From assembly GCA_027294455.1 (NCBI GenBank), contig JAPULZ010000114.1, positions 1 to 52,845 on the forward strand: a DNA stretch of 52,845 nt. Reading direction: 5' to 3'. The stretch comes from Gemmatimonadota bacterium (lineage in GTDB: Bacteria; Gemmatimonadota; Gemmatimonadetes; Gemmatimonadales; GWC2-71-9). This document shows positions 1 through 8,606 of this stretch, one piece after another. A program made the translations under genes and the position numbers. The first letter of the stretch is position 1. Every line of letters begins with the position of its first letter. The notes under the pieces are model-generated. The model was not told the DNA's origin. It searched no databases and saw only the letters and a program-made list of their open reading frames with translations.

Positions 1-1191
1 GGAACCGAAGGACACCGCCACCACGTCGCAGTTGTCCAGGGCCAGGTTGTAGCCGCCGGTGGTGTTCAGCGCGCCGGTGATTTCAATGGTCCTGATGGTT
101 GGCGGTAGGCTGCCGGTTGCTTCAGGCTGGGCCCGCAGCCGTAGTGAGGGATCGGAGGTCAACCGGCGCCAGCTGTGGGCCAACGCCGCGTCGGACGGGG
201 CGGCGGGCTTGGACCGGGGCGTCACTTCGCGCGGCGGCACGACCAGGTGGTCGAGCCGAGCTTGCCGCTCGTCCATGTTGGGCGCCGCCGAAGCCGGATC
301 GAACGCCACCACCCACTCGAGGTTGTTGTTGCCCACGACCCCGGCGTCCTTGTTCCCGCCGTATCGGACGCCGCCGAACGGGCCCACGGTCATGGCGAGG
401 TCCGGGGGTGCCACGTTCCCCACGGGGAAGGACACCACCATCGGGCCGTCGGTTCCGGCAACGGCCTCAAAGCTGTACACCTCGACTTCGCCCGGGGTGT
501 CGATGCTACTCGTGATGAAGTCGCCGTAGATGAGCGTTCCCGTGACCACCGCGGCGATGCCGCGGGCGGGCTTGCCGCTTTCCGGAATGTCGCTCCGCAC
601 CCCTCGCACGCGAACGTAGTACGTGCCCACGGAGGGGGCCGTGAAGTCGGCCGCGAAGTTGTTTCCCACCTGTGACTGCCCCGTGGGGGTCAAGGTTCCC
701 GAGGAGAAGTCCGGTGACGCGGCCGCCTCGATGAGATAGCTCTCGGCGTCGGGAACGCCGGTGCCCGAGACGCTGAAGTCCAACGACATACTGGGCGGGA
801 TGACGTCGAGCGTGGGGACGAACGAATTGAGCGTCATGGAGACCGTCGCCTCCTGGTCGGCCACGATGGTGACGCTCGTTTGACCGAAGAACTCCACCTC
901 GCCGGAGTCGAGTCCGCGGATGATCACGGTGTACGTGCCCGGATCGATGCTGCCGCGCGACCCCGCGAACGTCCCGTTGCCCTGGTCCTGCAGTGTGAAG
1001 TTGATGTCGGAAACGCCGTCGCGGCGCAGCGTCACGGCCACCTGGGTGACGTTGAACGCGACACCGGACGACGTCGAGAACTGGAAGATCAGACTCCCGG
1101 TCGTGGTCGTCTCCGTGGGTTGGTCTCTACAGGCCAACCCCGCGGCCGCCAGCACGGCGGCACCGGTCAGAAGGAAACGCCTCGCATTCAT
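1..1191 (-). CDS. Exported lipoprotein-like protein with Ig/Fn3-like folds, incomplete at window edge
   Basis: An open frame of 397 codons runs off the left edge of the window, so the C-terminus is missing. The N-terminus has an RRFLLTG stretch, a short hydrophobic segment and a cysteine at residue 21 (AAAGLAC). This resembles a lipoprotein or Tat-type export signal, although the lipobox is weak. The mature part is rich in Thr, Ser, Val and Gly with beta-strand periodicity, as in Ig-like or fibronectin-III-like surface domains (for example SYLIEAAASPDFSSG near residue 135). No enzyme motif is visible. It begins 8 bp after the pseudoprotease gene on the same strand, so the two are probably co-transcribed downstream of the tandem kinase. 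The function is not recognised. The ATG at 1191 has no strong ribosome binding site and may rely on coupling to the upstream gene. Confidence 0.6.
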   Translation of the reverse strand, partial: MNARRFLLTGAAVLAAAGLACRDQPTETTTTGSLIFQFSTSSGVAFNVTQVAVTLRRDGVSDINFTLQDQGNGTFAGSRGSIDPGTYTVIIRGLDSGEVEFFGQTSVTIVADQEATVSMTLNSFVPTLDVIPPSMSLDFSVSGTGVPDAESYLIEAAASPDFSSGTLTPTGQSQVGNNFAADFTAPSVGTYYVRVRGVRSDIPESGKPARGIAAVVTGTLIYGDFITSSIDTPGEVEVYSFEAVAGTDGPMVVSFPVGNVAPPDLAMTVGPFGGVRYGGNKDAGVVGNNNLEWVVAFDPASAAPNMDERQARLDHLVVPPREVTPRSKPAAPSDAALAHSWRRLTSDPSLRLRAQPEATGSLPPTIRTIEITGALNTTGGYNLALDNCDVVAVSFGS

Positions 1192-1199
1192 TGCGATCG

Positions 1200-2627
1200 T
1201 CACTGAAAGCCGACGACGATGCGAATGCTTCCCCTGCGCGTGCCGTTGCCGTTTCCGTCGGCGGAGCCCTTGGAGGCCAACAAGAAGGCCGCCGCTCCGC
1301 CACCGGCCAACCCCAGAATCACGAGGGCGATGGGAAACCCGCCGCCACCGCCGGCTTGCGGCTCGATTTCGGCCCCGGGGGGCGTCTCGGGGAGCGGTGG
1401 TTCGGGAGGCGGCTCCACGACGACCGGCGTGGGCGTCAACAGCAGCTGGGCGGCCACCCCGGCCTCCAGCGAGACGGTCGTGGTGCTCTGCACCGCACCG
1501 GCGGAGAGCAACTCCACCTCGTACCGCCCCTGCGGTCCCGACAACGTGAAGGGGAGCGTGCTCTGCCGAGCGAGCTCCGGCCAGTGCCAGTCTTCCAACG
1601 GGGCGATGCGCGCGATTCCATCCGACAGGTTGGAGCGCAGTGCCACGGAACCGAAAGTGTGGCGTTCCGCCGCCGCGACCTGTGCCGGACTCAACACCGA
1701 TCCCGCGGCAACATTCTGCCGCGCTTGATTCACCAGCGAGCCGATGTCCGTCGCGGTGACGGCCTGCGTGCCGCCGGCGGCGAGGCCCACGATCTCTCCC
1801 TCTTGGTTGATCACCGGCGCGCCGAGTTGTCCCAAGACGAGGGGCCGATCCATGGTCAACCGGGGACCGCTGGCCGCCACACTGGTGCGCGCGGTTGTCG
1901 CCTGCTGGCAATCGGGCTGGCCCACCACCCACACGAAATCTCCCCGGGTCGGGTTGGCCCCGATCGTCAACGCACCGGTGCGTGCCGCGGGAATCCGCAA
2001 CACGGCGAGATCCGTGGCCGGGTCGTATGCCGCGATCCCGACTCCGGCGCTGAGGCGCTCGCCCGTGGCCAGCACTACCTCGATCGAATCCGCACCGCGT
2101 ACCGACACATAGCTCGTCACCAACAGGTCATCGCCGACGAAACCGCCGACACGGCAGGGCTGGGCAAAGCCGAAATTGTGGGGTTCGATCCGCGCGATCA
2201 GGTCGATGCTCGCGGCCGCGACATCGACGGGAAGAACCGAGTCGGGAACGATCACCGGTTCGATCGGCTGCACCGCGGCTGCTCGTACGACGACCACGAT
2301 GGAGGTTCTCACCGTGCCGGACCGCGCCTCGATCTGCGTGATGCCCGGTGCCAGCGCCTGGATCGTCGCGAACGTGGGAGACGCCGCGTCCCAGCTCACG
2401 GTGGCGATCTCCAGGTCGTTGGAAATCCACGTGAGATTGGGCACGACCCCGAGAGGATTGCCCCGGTCGTCGAATGCGGTGGCGATGGCCGTGCCGTTCT
2501 CACCAACCACGAGCGTCAGGTTCTCGGGGAGAACCTGCAGCTCGGTGACCCCCTGGGCCATGGCTTCATCGACCATCCCACACATCACCAGGAGCGAACA
2601 CAGCAACAACGGGCGTTTCGGAGGCAT
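1200..2627 (-). CDS. Secreted Ig-like/trypsin-like pseudoprotease with C-terminal TM segment
   Basis: This 475-residue protein has a signal peptide (about residues 1-25, ending EAMAQ) and a bacterial Ig-like (Big_2-type) domain at about 28-115. A trypsin-like (S1C/HtrA-like) domain follows at about 140-300. A Pro-rich linker and a C-terminal hydrophobic helix (about 430-452) complete it. The protease fold is recognisable, but two of the three catalytic positions appear lost. The usual TNxHVV is TSYVSV, with Val174 in place of His. The Asp is kept in DPATDLAVL (D206). The usual GNSGGPV is GQLGAPV, with Leu268 in place of Ser. It should therefore be catalytically dead, perhaps a binding or scaffold protein in the periplasm or on the surface. 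It lies between the tandem kinase upstream and a lipoprotein downstream. The 109-bp gap before it contains an inverted repeat (ACTTGCA/TGCAAGT). Confidence 0.75.
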   Translation of the reverse strand: MPPKRPLLLCSLLVMCGMVDEAMAQGVTELQVLPENLTLVVGENGTAIATAFDDRGNPLGVVPNLTWISNDLEIATVSWDAASPTFATIQALAPGITQIEARSGTVRTSIVVVVRAAAVQPIEPVIVPDSVLPVDVAAASIDLIARIEPHNFGFAQPCRVGGFVGDDLLVTSYVSVRGADSIEVVLATGERLSAGVGIAAYDPATDLAVLRIPAARTGALTIGANPTRGDFVWVVGQPDCQQATTARTSVAASGPRLTMDRPLVLGQLGAPVINQEGEIVGLAAGGTQAVTATDIGSLVNQARQNVAAGSVLSPAQVAAAERHTFGSVALRSNLSDGIARIAPLEDWHWPELARQSTLPFTLSGPQGRYEVELLSAGAVQSTTTVSLEAGVAAQLLLTPTPVVVEPPPEPPLPETPPGAEIEPQAGGGGGFPIALVILGLAGGGAAAFLLASKGSADGNGNGTRRGSIRIVVGFQ

Positions 2628-2736
2628 GCCGTACCCCGGAGTCAGGATTGACCTGATACCACGTCAGGCGGTGTCTGACGGACTGGGGCAACTTGCAGGC
2701 CCACACGAGGCGGTGCAAGTGGGGTCGGGTTGGCGG

Positions 2737-4638
2737 TTATCGATTCCCGAATAGCTCGCGCAGTCGCTCGCGCAGGCTCCCGACACTGGCACGGGTCGCG
2801 GCGCGTAGCGACGCGGCGTATTCCGCCGCGGACGCGAAGCGCTCGTCGGGGTTTTTGGACGCGCCACGCTTGAGCACGTCGAACAACGCGTCGGATACGT
2901 CGTCCCGGAACTGCTGGATGCGGGGAAGCTCGCCGGCAGATTTTCGGGCGAGCACCGATTCCACCGTGCCGCCCTCGAACGGCAGACGACCGGTGAGGCC
3001 GTAGTAGCCCACGAGCGACAATGCATACAAGTCGGCGCGGTGGTCCACGGGTTCGCCGAGCATCTGCTCGGGGGCCGCGAATTCCGGGGTGCCGGAATGG
3101 GATTCCTCGACGCGATGTCGCTTGCCGTGGAGGGCCAACGCCAATCCGAAGTCCGTGATCGCAACGCTCAAATCGTGGGCGTCAATGAGGATGTTTTCTG
3201 GCTTGAGGTCGCGGTGGACCAGGTCATGCGAATGTGCGTGTTGCAACGCGCCCAGGATTTGCTCCATCATCGTCGTCCACCGAGACAGCGTGAGGGGACC
3301 CTCCAGGTGGATCAACTGCGCCAAACTCCAACCGGCGATGTATTCCATCGTGTACCACAGGAGCCCGGCCCGGCTGCCGACGCCGTAGATGCTCACGATG
3401 TTGGGGTGATCCAGTTTGGCGGCGAGCTGGGCTTCGGTGCGGAACCGCTCCACCACCTTGCGGTCGGCCGTGAGGTAGGGGTGCAGCACCTTGAGGGCGA
3501 CCTCCCGCTCCAGGCTCAGATCCCGCACCCGGTAGACGCTTCCGAAGCCGCCGACCCCCACCTCCTCCAGCAGCTCGTACTGATCTCCCAGCGCGCGGCG
3601 CAGCTGTTTCTCCCATGCGTCGGGATCCTCCCGGGAGGCCCCCGGGGCCGGCATCGCCACGGGCGCCTCGAACTCTCCGAGCTCCGACGCCAGGTGCTCC
3701 GCCATGTCCGCGGCACTGAGGTAGCGGTCCCGGGGATCCTGGGCCGTGGCCCGCATGACCATCCGGTCGAGCAGCTGGGGCGAGTTGGGTCGCAGCTCGC
3801 TGGGAGGGACGATGTCCTTCGGGTTTGACGCCGGCGGTTGGCCCGTGAGCGCGAAATACAAGAGCGCGCCCACCGCATAGACATCGCTGCCCGGTTCTCC
3901 GTAATGGCCGTGCCAGGCCTCGGGTGCCAGGAACGGGGTGGCCGACTCGTCCTGGTCGGGATCGGCCAGTTTGAGACAGCGGTTGGCGTAGCGAAGGTCG
4001 GTGATCACGGGGCGCAGGGTCTCATCGAGCATCACGGTCGTGGGGATGATGCGTCGCAGCACCATGCGCTCGGAGTGGGCGTACTCGATGGCGCTCATGA
4101 GATGCCTCGCCAGATGCAGCACCAGGGGGATGGAGCGAGGCCCTCGGGCGACGGCATCGGCCAGACTTTCGCCTTCGATCCATTCGCTCACCCGGTATGC
4201 CCATTCGCCTTCGTAGCCGGCCGCGTACACGGTGCGAATGGAGGGGTGATCCAGCGTCGCCAGCACCTCCGTTTCGCGCTCGAACCACTTGCGGTTGCGT
4301 CCGCCCGGGGTGAGATGCACGCGCAGCGCGACGCGTCGCTTCAGCACCAGGTCACGGGCCACGAAGAGCACCCGGTCCCGGGAGCCGGCTACCACCCGCT
4401 CCAGCTCGAAACGGCCCTGAAAGACGCCCTGGGCGCTGGTGAAGATATCGGGACCGTGAAAGGGCTCGTCCCGCGGTGTTGTGAGGGGGTGTTCAACCTC
4501 GGTTGTCTGTTGAGCTTCCAATCGCCCTATCCCGTTGGATTGCTGCCGCAGGGAAGATAACCCGCCCGCGATGGGAGAGGAGTGATCCAGGTCGCCAGCG
4601 CTTTCCTCCAGGGCGGTGGCTAAGTAATTTCGGCCCAT
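2737..4638 (-). CDS. Tandem pseudokinase-Ser/Thr kinase protein
   Basis: This 633-residue cytoplasmic protein carries two Hanks-type kinase folds. The first (about residues 76-325) is degenerate. The VAxK lysine is Arg106 (VALRV), the HRDLKPxN loop is replaced by RRIIPTTVM near 195, and DFG reads DLR (214-216). An APE motif and the GSDVYAVG helix remain. The second (about 354-615) is complete: GVGGFG 361-366, Lys383, HRDLKPEN 475-482, DFG 496-498 and APE 522-524. This resembles a regulatory pseudokinase followed by an active kinase, the arrangement known from JAK kinases. No transmembrane segment is seen. The chosen ATG at 4638 follows GAGG by 6 nt and shares bases with the start codon of the divergent FHA-protease gene. 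A TTG near residue 40 is an alternative. The divergent FHA protein is a plausible partner or substrate reader (inference). Confidence 0.88.
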   Translation of the reverse strand: MGRNYLATALEESAGDLDHSSPIAGGLSSLRQQSNGIGRLEAQQTTEVEHPLTTPRDEPFHGPDIFTSAQGVFQGRFELERVVAGSRDRVLFVARDLVLKRRVALRVHLTPGGRNRKWFERETEVLATLDHPSIRTVYAAGYEGEWAYRVSEWIEGESLADAVARGPRSIPLVLHLARHLMSAIEYAHSERMVLRRIIPTTVMLDETLRPVITDLRYANRCLKLADPDQDESATPFLAPEAWHGHYGEPGSDVYAVGALLYFALTGQPPASNPKDIVPPSELRPNSPQLLDRMVMRATAQDPRDRYLSAADMAEHLASELGEFEAPVAMPAPGASREDPDAWEKQLRRALGDQYELLEEVGVGGFGSVYRVRDLSLEREVALKVLHPYLTADRKVVERFRTEAQLAAKLDHPNIVSIYGVGSRAGLLWYTMEYIAGWSLAQLIHLEGPLTLSRWTTMMEQILGALQHAHSHDLVHRDLKPENILIDAHDLSVAITDFGLALALHGKRHRVEESHSGTPEFAAPEQMLGEPVDHRADLYALSLVGYYGLTGRLPFEGGTVESVLARKSAGELPRIQQFRDDVSDALFDVLKRGASKNPDERFASAAEYAASLRAATRASVGSLRERLRELFGNR

Positions 4639-6703
4639 GGCGTACCTCAAGCTCCGCAACACGCGCTCCGGGGAGATCCTCGAATTCGAGCAGGACGAGG
4701 TTCGGATCGGCCGGGCGCCGGATCTCGACCTGACCCTCGATGGCCCGGGATGCGATGGGGTGTCGGGGAATCACGCCGTGATGGCGTTTCGCGACGGGGC
4801 CTGGACGCTCGAGGACACTGGGAGCACCAACGGGACGTTTCTCGATCAGCAGCAGCTTACCCCCAGAGAGCCCCTGCCCCTGCGCACCGGAAGCACGCTG
4901 GGAATCGGCACGGGCGGGCCGCGCTTCCGGGTCGAGATGGCGGGTGCCCGCAAGCTGGCGTCGACCGTGGTCCAGGGTCAACCAGGCATCTCCACCGTGG
5001 ACAAGACGGTGCCCATGGACGGGCTCCCGGAAGGGTTCGACGCACCCGGCCAGACCGGCCCCGAGGATGCGACGACGCCCATGACGCCCACCACCGATAC
5101 CACCATCGCGCTGACGCTCCGGGACGCGCGGACGGGAGAGGACTTCACCTCAGTAGGCGGGAGGATTCGGATTGGGCGAGGGCGCGAGTGTGAGATCCGT
5201 CCGGTCAAGGAAGGTGACACGACAGTCTCACGGGTTCACGCCGAGATCGTGCTCAAGCCCGACGGCGTGGTCGTGCTGCGCGACGCCCGGTCTCGCAACG
5301 GGACGGTCGTGAATGGTCAGCGCATCACCACCGAATATCCGCTCAAGGAAGGGGATCGCATCTCTCTCGGCAATGACGGGCCGCAGCTCTTGGTGGCCCG
5401 GCTCGAGGGCGGCCGTCCCCCTCCGATCACCCCGGTGCCCGCGGGCGACATGGGCTCCGGCGACCTGTCGGCGCCGGAGGAGGCCCGCCGGAGCTTTGGT
5501 GGCAAGGGCAGGACCCGTTTCGTCAAGGACCTGGTCGAGTCGACGGCCCAAAAAAGCCACGCCAAGGTCCGGGCCGTGGTATGGGGCTTCACGATTCTCC
5601 TCGCGGGGGGCCTCGGAGCGCTGTGGTGGTACAGCGAGCAGATGATGCGGGACACCGAAGCCGCGCTGGCACTCCAGCGCCAGGTTATTGCGGAGCAGCG
5701 AGTGATCGCCGATTCGGTGCAGGCGGCTGCCGAGGAAGAATACAACCGATTGCGGCAAGATCTGAACGAGGCCAGGGCGGCCTCGGCCCCGGCGGTCGTG
5801 GTCGACAGTCTGCGGGATGCCCTGGTCGAGGCGCAACGCCGGACCCTGGCTCTCGAGGCCTCGCTGGGCCGGGCGCAAAACCAGTTGAACACCCAGCTGG
5901 CACACGCGGATTCGCTGCGGCGTATCCGCGAAACCGAACTTCAGGGCTTGCGGGCGGAAATGGTGGCCGCGTCGAACAATCGAGTGCCGCAGGAACTCAT
6001 CGACAGCCTACGCCAGGCCGTGAGAGACGCCGAAGAGCAGATCACCGGCATCGAAGGACAGTTGCGCGCGGTGAGCGGGGTCGATCTGGCCACCGTCGCA
6101 CAAGCCAATCAGGGAGCCGTGGGGCTCGTCTCGGTGTACCGGGGCGGGCGGGTGTACGACGGATCGGGTTTCGTGATTACCCCGTCGGGCTACTTCGTCA
6201 CCAACCGGCACGTCGTCATGCAAGACGGCCGGCGGGCGGACTCCGTCTTCGTGACGATGGCCGATCAGCGTCGCATGATTCGTTCGGACATCGTGAGTTT
6301 GGCATCCGCAGAAGGCGCCGACGTGGCGCTCCTCAGGATTCGAAACTACACGGGCCCCCACGTGCCCAGGGTGGATTGGAACGGCACCAAGGCCAGGCAA
6401 GGCGAGCCCGCTGCGCTCATCGGGTTCCCGGCCGGATTGGCGGCGGCGTTGGATCGCACCCAAACCATCCGCACCTCTATGAGCGGCGGCATCTTCAGTC
6501 AGGTCACCAAGGACGAGATTCGCTTCGACGGTTTCACGGTGGGCGGCTCGAGCGGGAGCCCCATCCTCAACGCCTCGGGAGACGTGGTCGGGATCCATCG
6601 GGCGGGCTTGGCCGATGCCGTGGGGATGTCCTTTGCAGTGCCTATCCGTCTCGTGATTCCGCTGCTCCCGGCGGATGCCCGTGCGGCAGTCGGGATTCGC
6701 TAG
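4637..6703 (+). CDS. FHA-FHA-TM-coiled coil-trypsin-like serine protease
   Basis: This 688-residue membrane protein has its domains in this order. FHA1 spans about 1-100 (GR at 25-26, TGSTNGT 61-67). A Thr-rich linker follows. FHA2 spans about 157-256 (GR 180-181, SRVH 198-201, SRNGT 219-223). One TM helix lies at about 314-332, an Ala/Arg/Gln-rich coiled coil at about 337-480, and an S1C-type protease domain at about 490-680. The triad is intact: His525 (TNRHVV), Asp562 (ADVALL) and Ser639 (GGSSGSP). With FHA domains inside and the protease outside, it would couple phosphothreonine recognition in the cytoplasm to a periplasmic protease (topology inferred). The linker between the FHA domains contains TTPMTP-type threonines that could be phosphorylated. 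It diverges from the tandem kinase with overlapping start codons. No Shine-Dalgarno precedes the ATG, but TAAGTAATTT lies just upstream, so a leaderless mRNA is possible. Confidence 0.9.
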   Translation: MAYLKLRNTRSGEILEFEQDEVRIGRAPDLDLTLDGPGCDGVSGNHAVMAFRDGAWTLEDTGSTNGTFLDQQQLTPREPLPLRTGSTLGIGTGGPRFRVEMAGARKLASTVVQGQPGISTVDKTVPMDGLPEGFDAPGQTGPEDATTPMTPTTDTTIALTLRDARTGEDFTSVGGRIRIGRGRECEIRPVKEGDTTVSRVHAEIVLKPDGVVVLRDARSRNGTVVNGQRITTEYPLKEGDRISLGNDGPQLLVARLEGGRPPPITPVPAGDMGSGDLSAPEEARRSFGGKGRTRFVKDLVESTAQKSHAKVRAVVWGFTILLAGGLGALWWYSEQMMRDTEAALALQRQVIAEQRVIADSVQAAAEEEYNRLRQDLNEARAASAPAVVVDSLRDALVEAQRRTLALEASLGRAQNQLNTQLAHADSLRRIRETELQGLRAEMVAASNNRVPQELIDSLRQAVRDAEEQITGIEGQLRAVSGVDLATVAQANQGAVGLVSVYRGGRVYDGSGFVITPSGYFVTNRHVVMQDGRRADSVFVTMADQRRMIRSDIVSLASAEGADVALLRIRNYTGPHVPRVDWNGTKARQGEPAALIGFPAGLAAALDRTQTIRTSMSGGIFSQVTKDEIRFDGFTVGGSSGSPILNASGDVVGIHRAGLADAVGMSFAVPIRLVIPLLPADARAAVGIR

Positions 6704-6728
6704 CCCTTCCCCCCCGCCGCCAGTACTG

Positions 6729-7589
6729 TCAACGGGTTGGGGGGCGCGTCGCAGGGTCCAGGACATCGCGCAGACTATCGGCCAGGAGATTCGTCGCCAC
6801 CACGGCGAGGACAATGGCCAGGCCGGGAAGGGTGGCGATCCACGGCGCGTGGACCATGGCGTCGCGCCCCGAGGAGATCATGTTGCCCCACGAGGGTGTG
6901 GGCGGCGGTACCCCGATGCCGAGAAAGGAGAGTCCCGACTCGAGCGTGATGGCGCTGCCCACAGCGAGGGCGGCAGCCACGATTACGGGCGTCGTGGCGT
7001 TGGGCATGAGATGCCGCCACAACAACCGGGGCAGGGACATGCCCTGTGCCCTGGCCGCGTCGATGAACGGCCGGGCGAGCACGCCCTTCACCTCGGCCCG
7101 GGTGAGACGGGCGATGCCCATCCATCCCGTGAGTCCCAACACCAGAATCACGATGGTGATACTCGGCTCCCAGAGCGCGACGAGGGCGAGCAACAGTACC
7201 AAGCGCGGCATCGCCAGCGCGGCATCGGTAATGGCCATCAGGACGTGTTCGACCCAGCGGCCGCCCAGGGCCGCCCCCACGCCGACTGTGCAGCCGACCA
7301 CGACCGACACGGCGACCGAAAGGAGTCCCACGGTGAGTGAGATCCGGGTGCCGAAGATGAGCCGCGAGAGCATATCCCGTCCGAACCGATCGGTCCCCAA
7401 GATGTGCAGCACGCCGTCGGGCCCGGTACTCCACGGGGCGAGGTAGCGCGTCCGCAGAATATCTCCCTGGAGGGTGGGATCGGTGGGTGCCACGACGGGC
7501 GCGAACACGGCCACGATCACGAAGAGACCCAGGATGGCCAAGCCCACGACGGCGCGCGGGTCTCGCAGCAGGATCGGCACCCTCGTCAC
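6729..7589 (-). CDS. ABC transporter permease, OppC/DppC type
   Basis: This 286-residue inner-membrane permease belongs to the peptide/nickel/oligosaccharide importer class. The N-terminal cytoplasmic stub is followed by a TM helix (AVVGLAILGLFVIVAVFAP), then by a segment with GTDRFGRDMLSRLIFGTR typical of OppC. The permease core has the EAA-type loop (DAARAQGMSLPRLLWRHLMPN) that docks the ATPase. The C-terminal SFLGIGVPPPTPSWGNM is also characteristic. The start is the GTG whose last two bases overlap the TGA of the OppB gene (GTGA), so the two are translationally coupled. It ends 25 bp from the convergent FHA-protease gene. No ATP-binding subunit is encoded in the window, so one must come from elsewhere. 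Confidence 0.93.
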   Translation of the reverse strand: MTRVPILLRDPRAVVGLAILGLFVIVAVFAPVVAPTDPTLQGDILRTRYLAPWSTGPDGVLHILGTDRFGRDMLSRLIFGTRISLTVGLLSVAVSVVVGCTVGVGAALGGRWVEHVLMAITDAALAMPRLVLLLALVALWEPSITIVILVLGLTGWMGIARLTRAEVKGVLARPFIDAARAQGMSLPRLLWRHLMPNATTPVIVAAALAVGSAITLESGLSFLGIGVPPPTPSWGNMISSGRDAMVHAPWIATLPGLAIVLAVVATNLLADSLRDVLDPATRPPTR

Positions 7590-8590
7590 GCGGGGTGCTC
7601 GCGCAGGCGGGGATCGGCCACGGTGTACAGCACGTCGGCCAGCATGTTGCCGGCGACGACCAGCACCGCGAAGATCGCCGTGGTGGCCATGACCACCGGA
7701 TAGTCTCTGGCGAGCACCGCGGCGACGATCTCCCGGCCCATGCCGGGCCATGCGAAGATGACCTCGACGAAGACGGTGCCGGAAAACAGCGCGGGGAGCG
7801 AGAGTCCCAGGAGCGTGATCAGGGGAAGCAGCGCGTTGCGTACGACATAGCGGGTCTCGATCGTGAAGGGCTTGAGTCCGCGGGCCCGGGCCGCATTGAC
7901 GAACGTCTGCCCTCGAGCGTCGAGCATCGCACCCCGCGCGAAACGCGACGTGCCGGCGATGCCGAGGGCCGCCAGAGTCGCCAGGGGCAGGGTGAGATGG
8001 CGCAGCCGGTCCACGATCCGTTGCCATGGGTTGAGAAAATCGGCGTCGAGGGATGCAACCCCCATGGCCGGGAACCGGATCCAATCGGGCCATCCGAATC
8101 GCGCCGCGGCGTAGGCGAACGTGAGCACCAGCATGATGGCGAGCCAGTAGGCGGGCATGCCGAACACGACGAGATTTCCGATGGTGAGGGTCGTGTCCCA
8201 TTTCGTCCGGCGCTTGGCCGCCTGAAACGCTCCGACGGCGATGCCACCCAGGTAGGTGAGGAAGAGCGATCCCCCGGTGAGCAGCAGGGTATGGGGAAGG
8301 GCGTCGAGGATGATGCGGCGGACGGGCCGTTGTTGTGCGAGGCTCATCCCCCAATCGCCTCGCGCGAAGTCGCTGAGCCATGTCACGTAGCGGACCGGTA
8401 GTGGTCGATCGAGCCCCAGGGCTCGCCGGGCGCTCTCCACCTCCGCTTCGGTGGCTCCGGGGCTGACCCACAGGCGCACCGGGTCGCCGGGGGCCATATT
8501 TATCAGCACGAACGTGAGTGTTACGATCAACACCACCAGGCCACCGCCGAGCGCGGCTCGGCGTAACGCTGTGCGCACCATAACGAACAT
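7586..8590 (-). CDS. ABC transporter permease, OppB/DppB type
   Basis: This 334-residue permease has the OppB hallmark order: an N-terminal helix with TFVLINMAPGDPV, a periplasmic part with GLDRPLPVRYVTWL and GDWGMSL, and a later core with the EAA-like loop (NAARARGLKPFTIETRYVVRN). It ends in the usual FAWPGMGR, ARDYPVVMA and VADPRLR motifs. Two ATGs are possible (8590 and 8581); the first is given. The start lies only 16 bp from the divergent solute-binding protein gene, so the promoters of both units must overlap or lie inside coding DNA. It forms one transporter with the OppC-type gene and the lipoprotein encoded opposite. The substrate is not evident from the sequence. The enzyme genes opposite suggest an oligosaccharide or conjugate rather than a peptide (inference). 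Confidence 0.93.
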   Translation of the reverse strand: MFVMVRTALRRAALGGGLVVLIVTLTFVLINMAPGDPVRLWVSPGATEAEVESARRALGLDRPLPVRYVTWLSDFARGDWGMSLAQQRPVRRIILDALPHTLLLTGGSLFLTYLGGIAVGAFQAAKRRTKWDTTLTIGNLVVFGMPAYWLAIMLVLTFAYAAARFGWPDWIRFPAMGVASLDADFLNPWQRIVDRLRHLTLPLATLAALGIAGTSRFARGAMLDARGQTFVNAARARGLKPFTIETRYVVRNALLPLITLLGLSLPALFSGTVFVEVIFAWPGMGREIVAAVLARDYPVVMATTAIFAVLVVAGNMLADVLYTVADPRLREHPA

Positions 8591-8606
8591 TCGGTCCCGG
8601 AGTAGG

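Noticed and set aside
1191..2651. Long plus-strand open frame of 486 codons opposite the pseudoprotease gene
   Set aside because: It is an Arg/Gly/His-rich shadow of the minus-strand gene, typical of GC-rich DNA, with no domain. The minus frame has a signal peptide, an Ig-like domain and a trypsin fold.
5581..7446. Plus-strand 621-codon frame across the FHA-protease gene and the OppC gene
   Set aside because: It spans two well supported genes on different strands and has shadow composition.
7589..8471. N-terminal extension of the OppC permease beyond the GTG at 7589
   Set aside because: The extension reads the OppB gene in another frame and has no permease character. The GTGA overlap gives a standard-length OppC.
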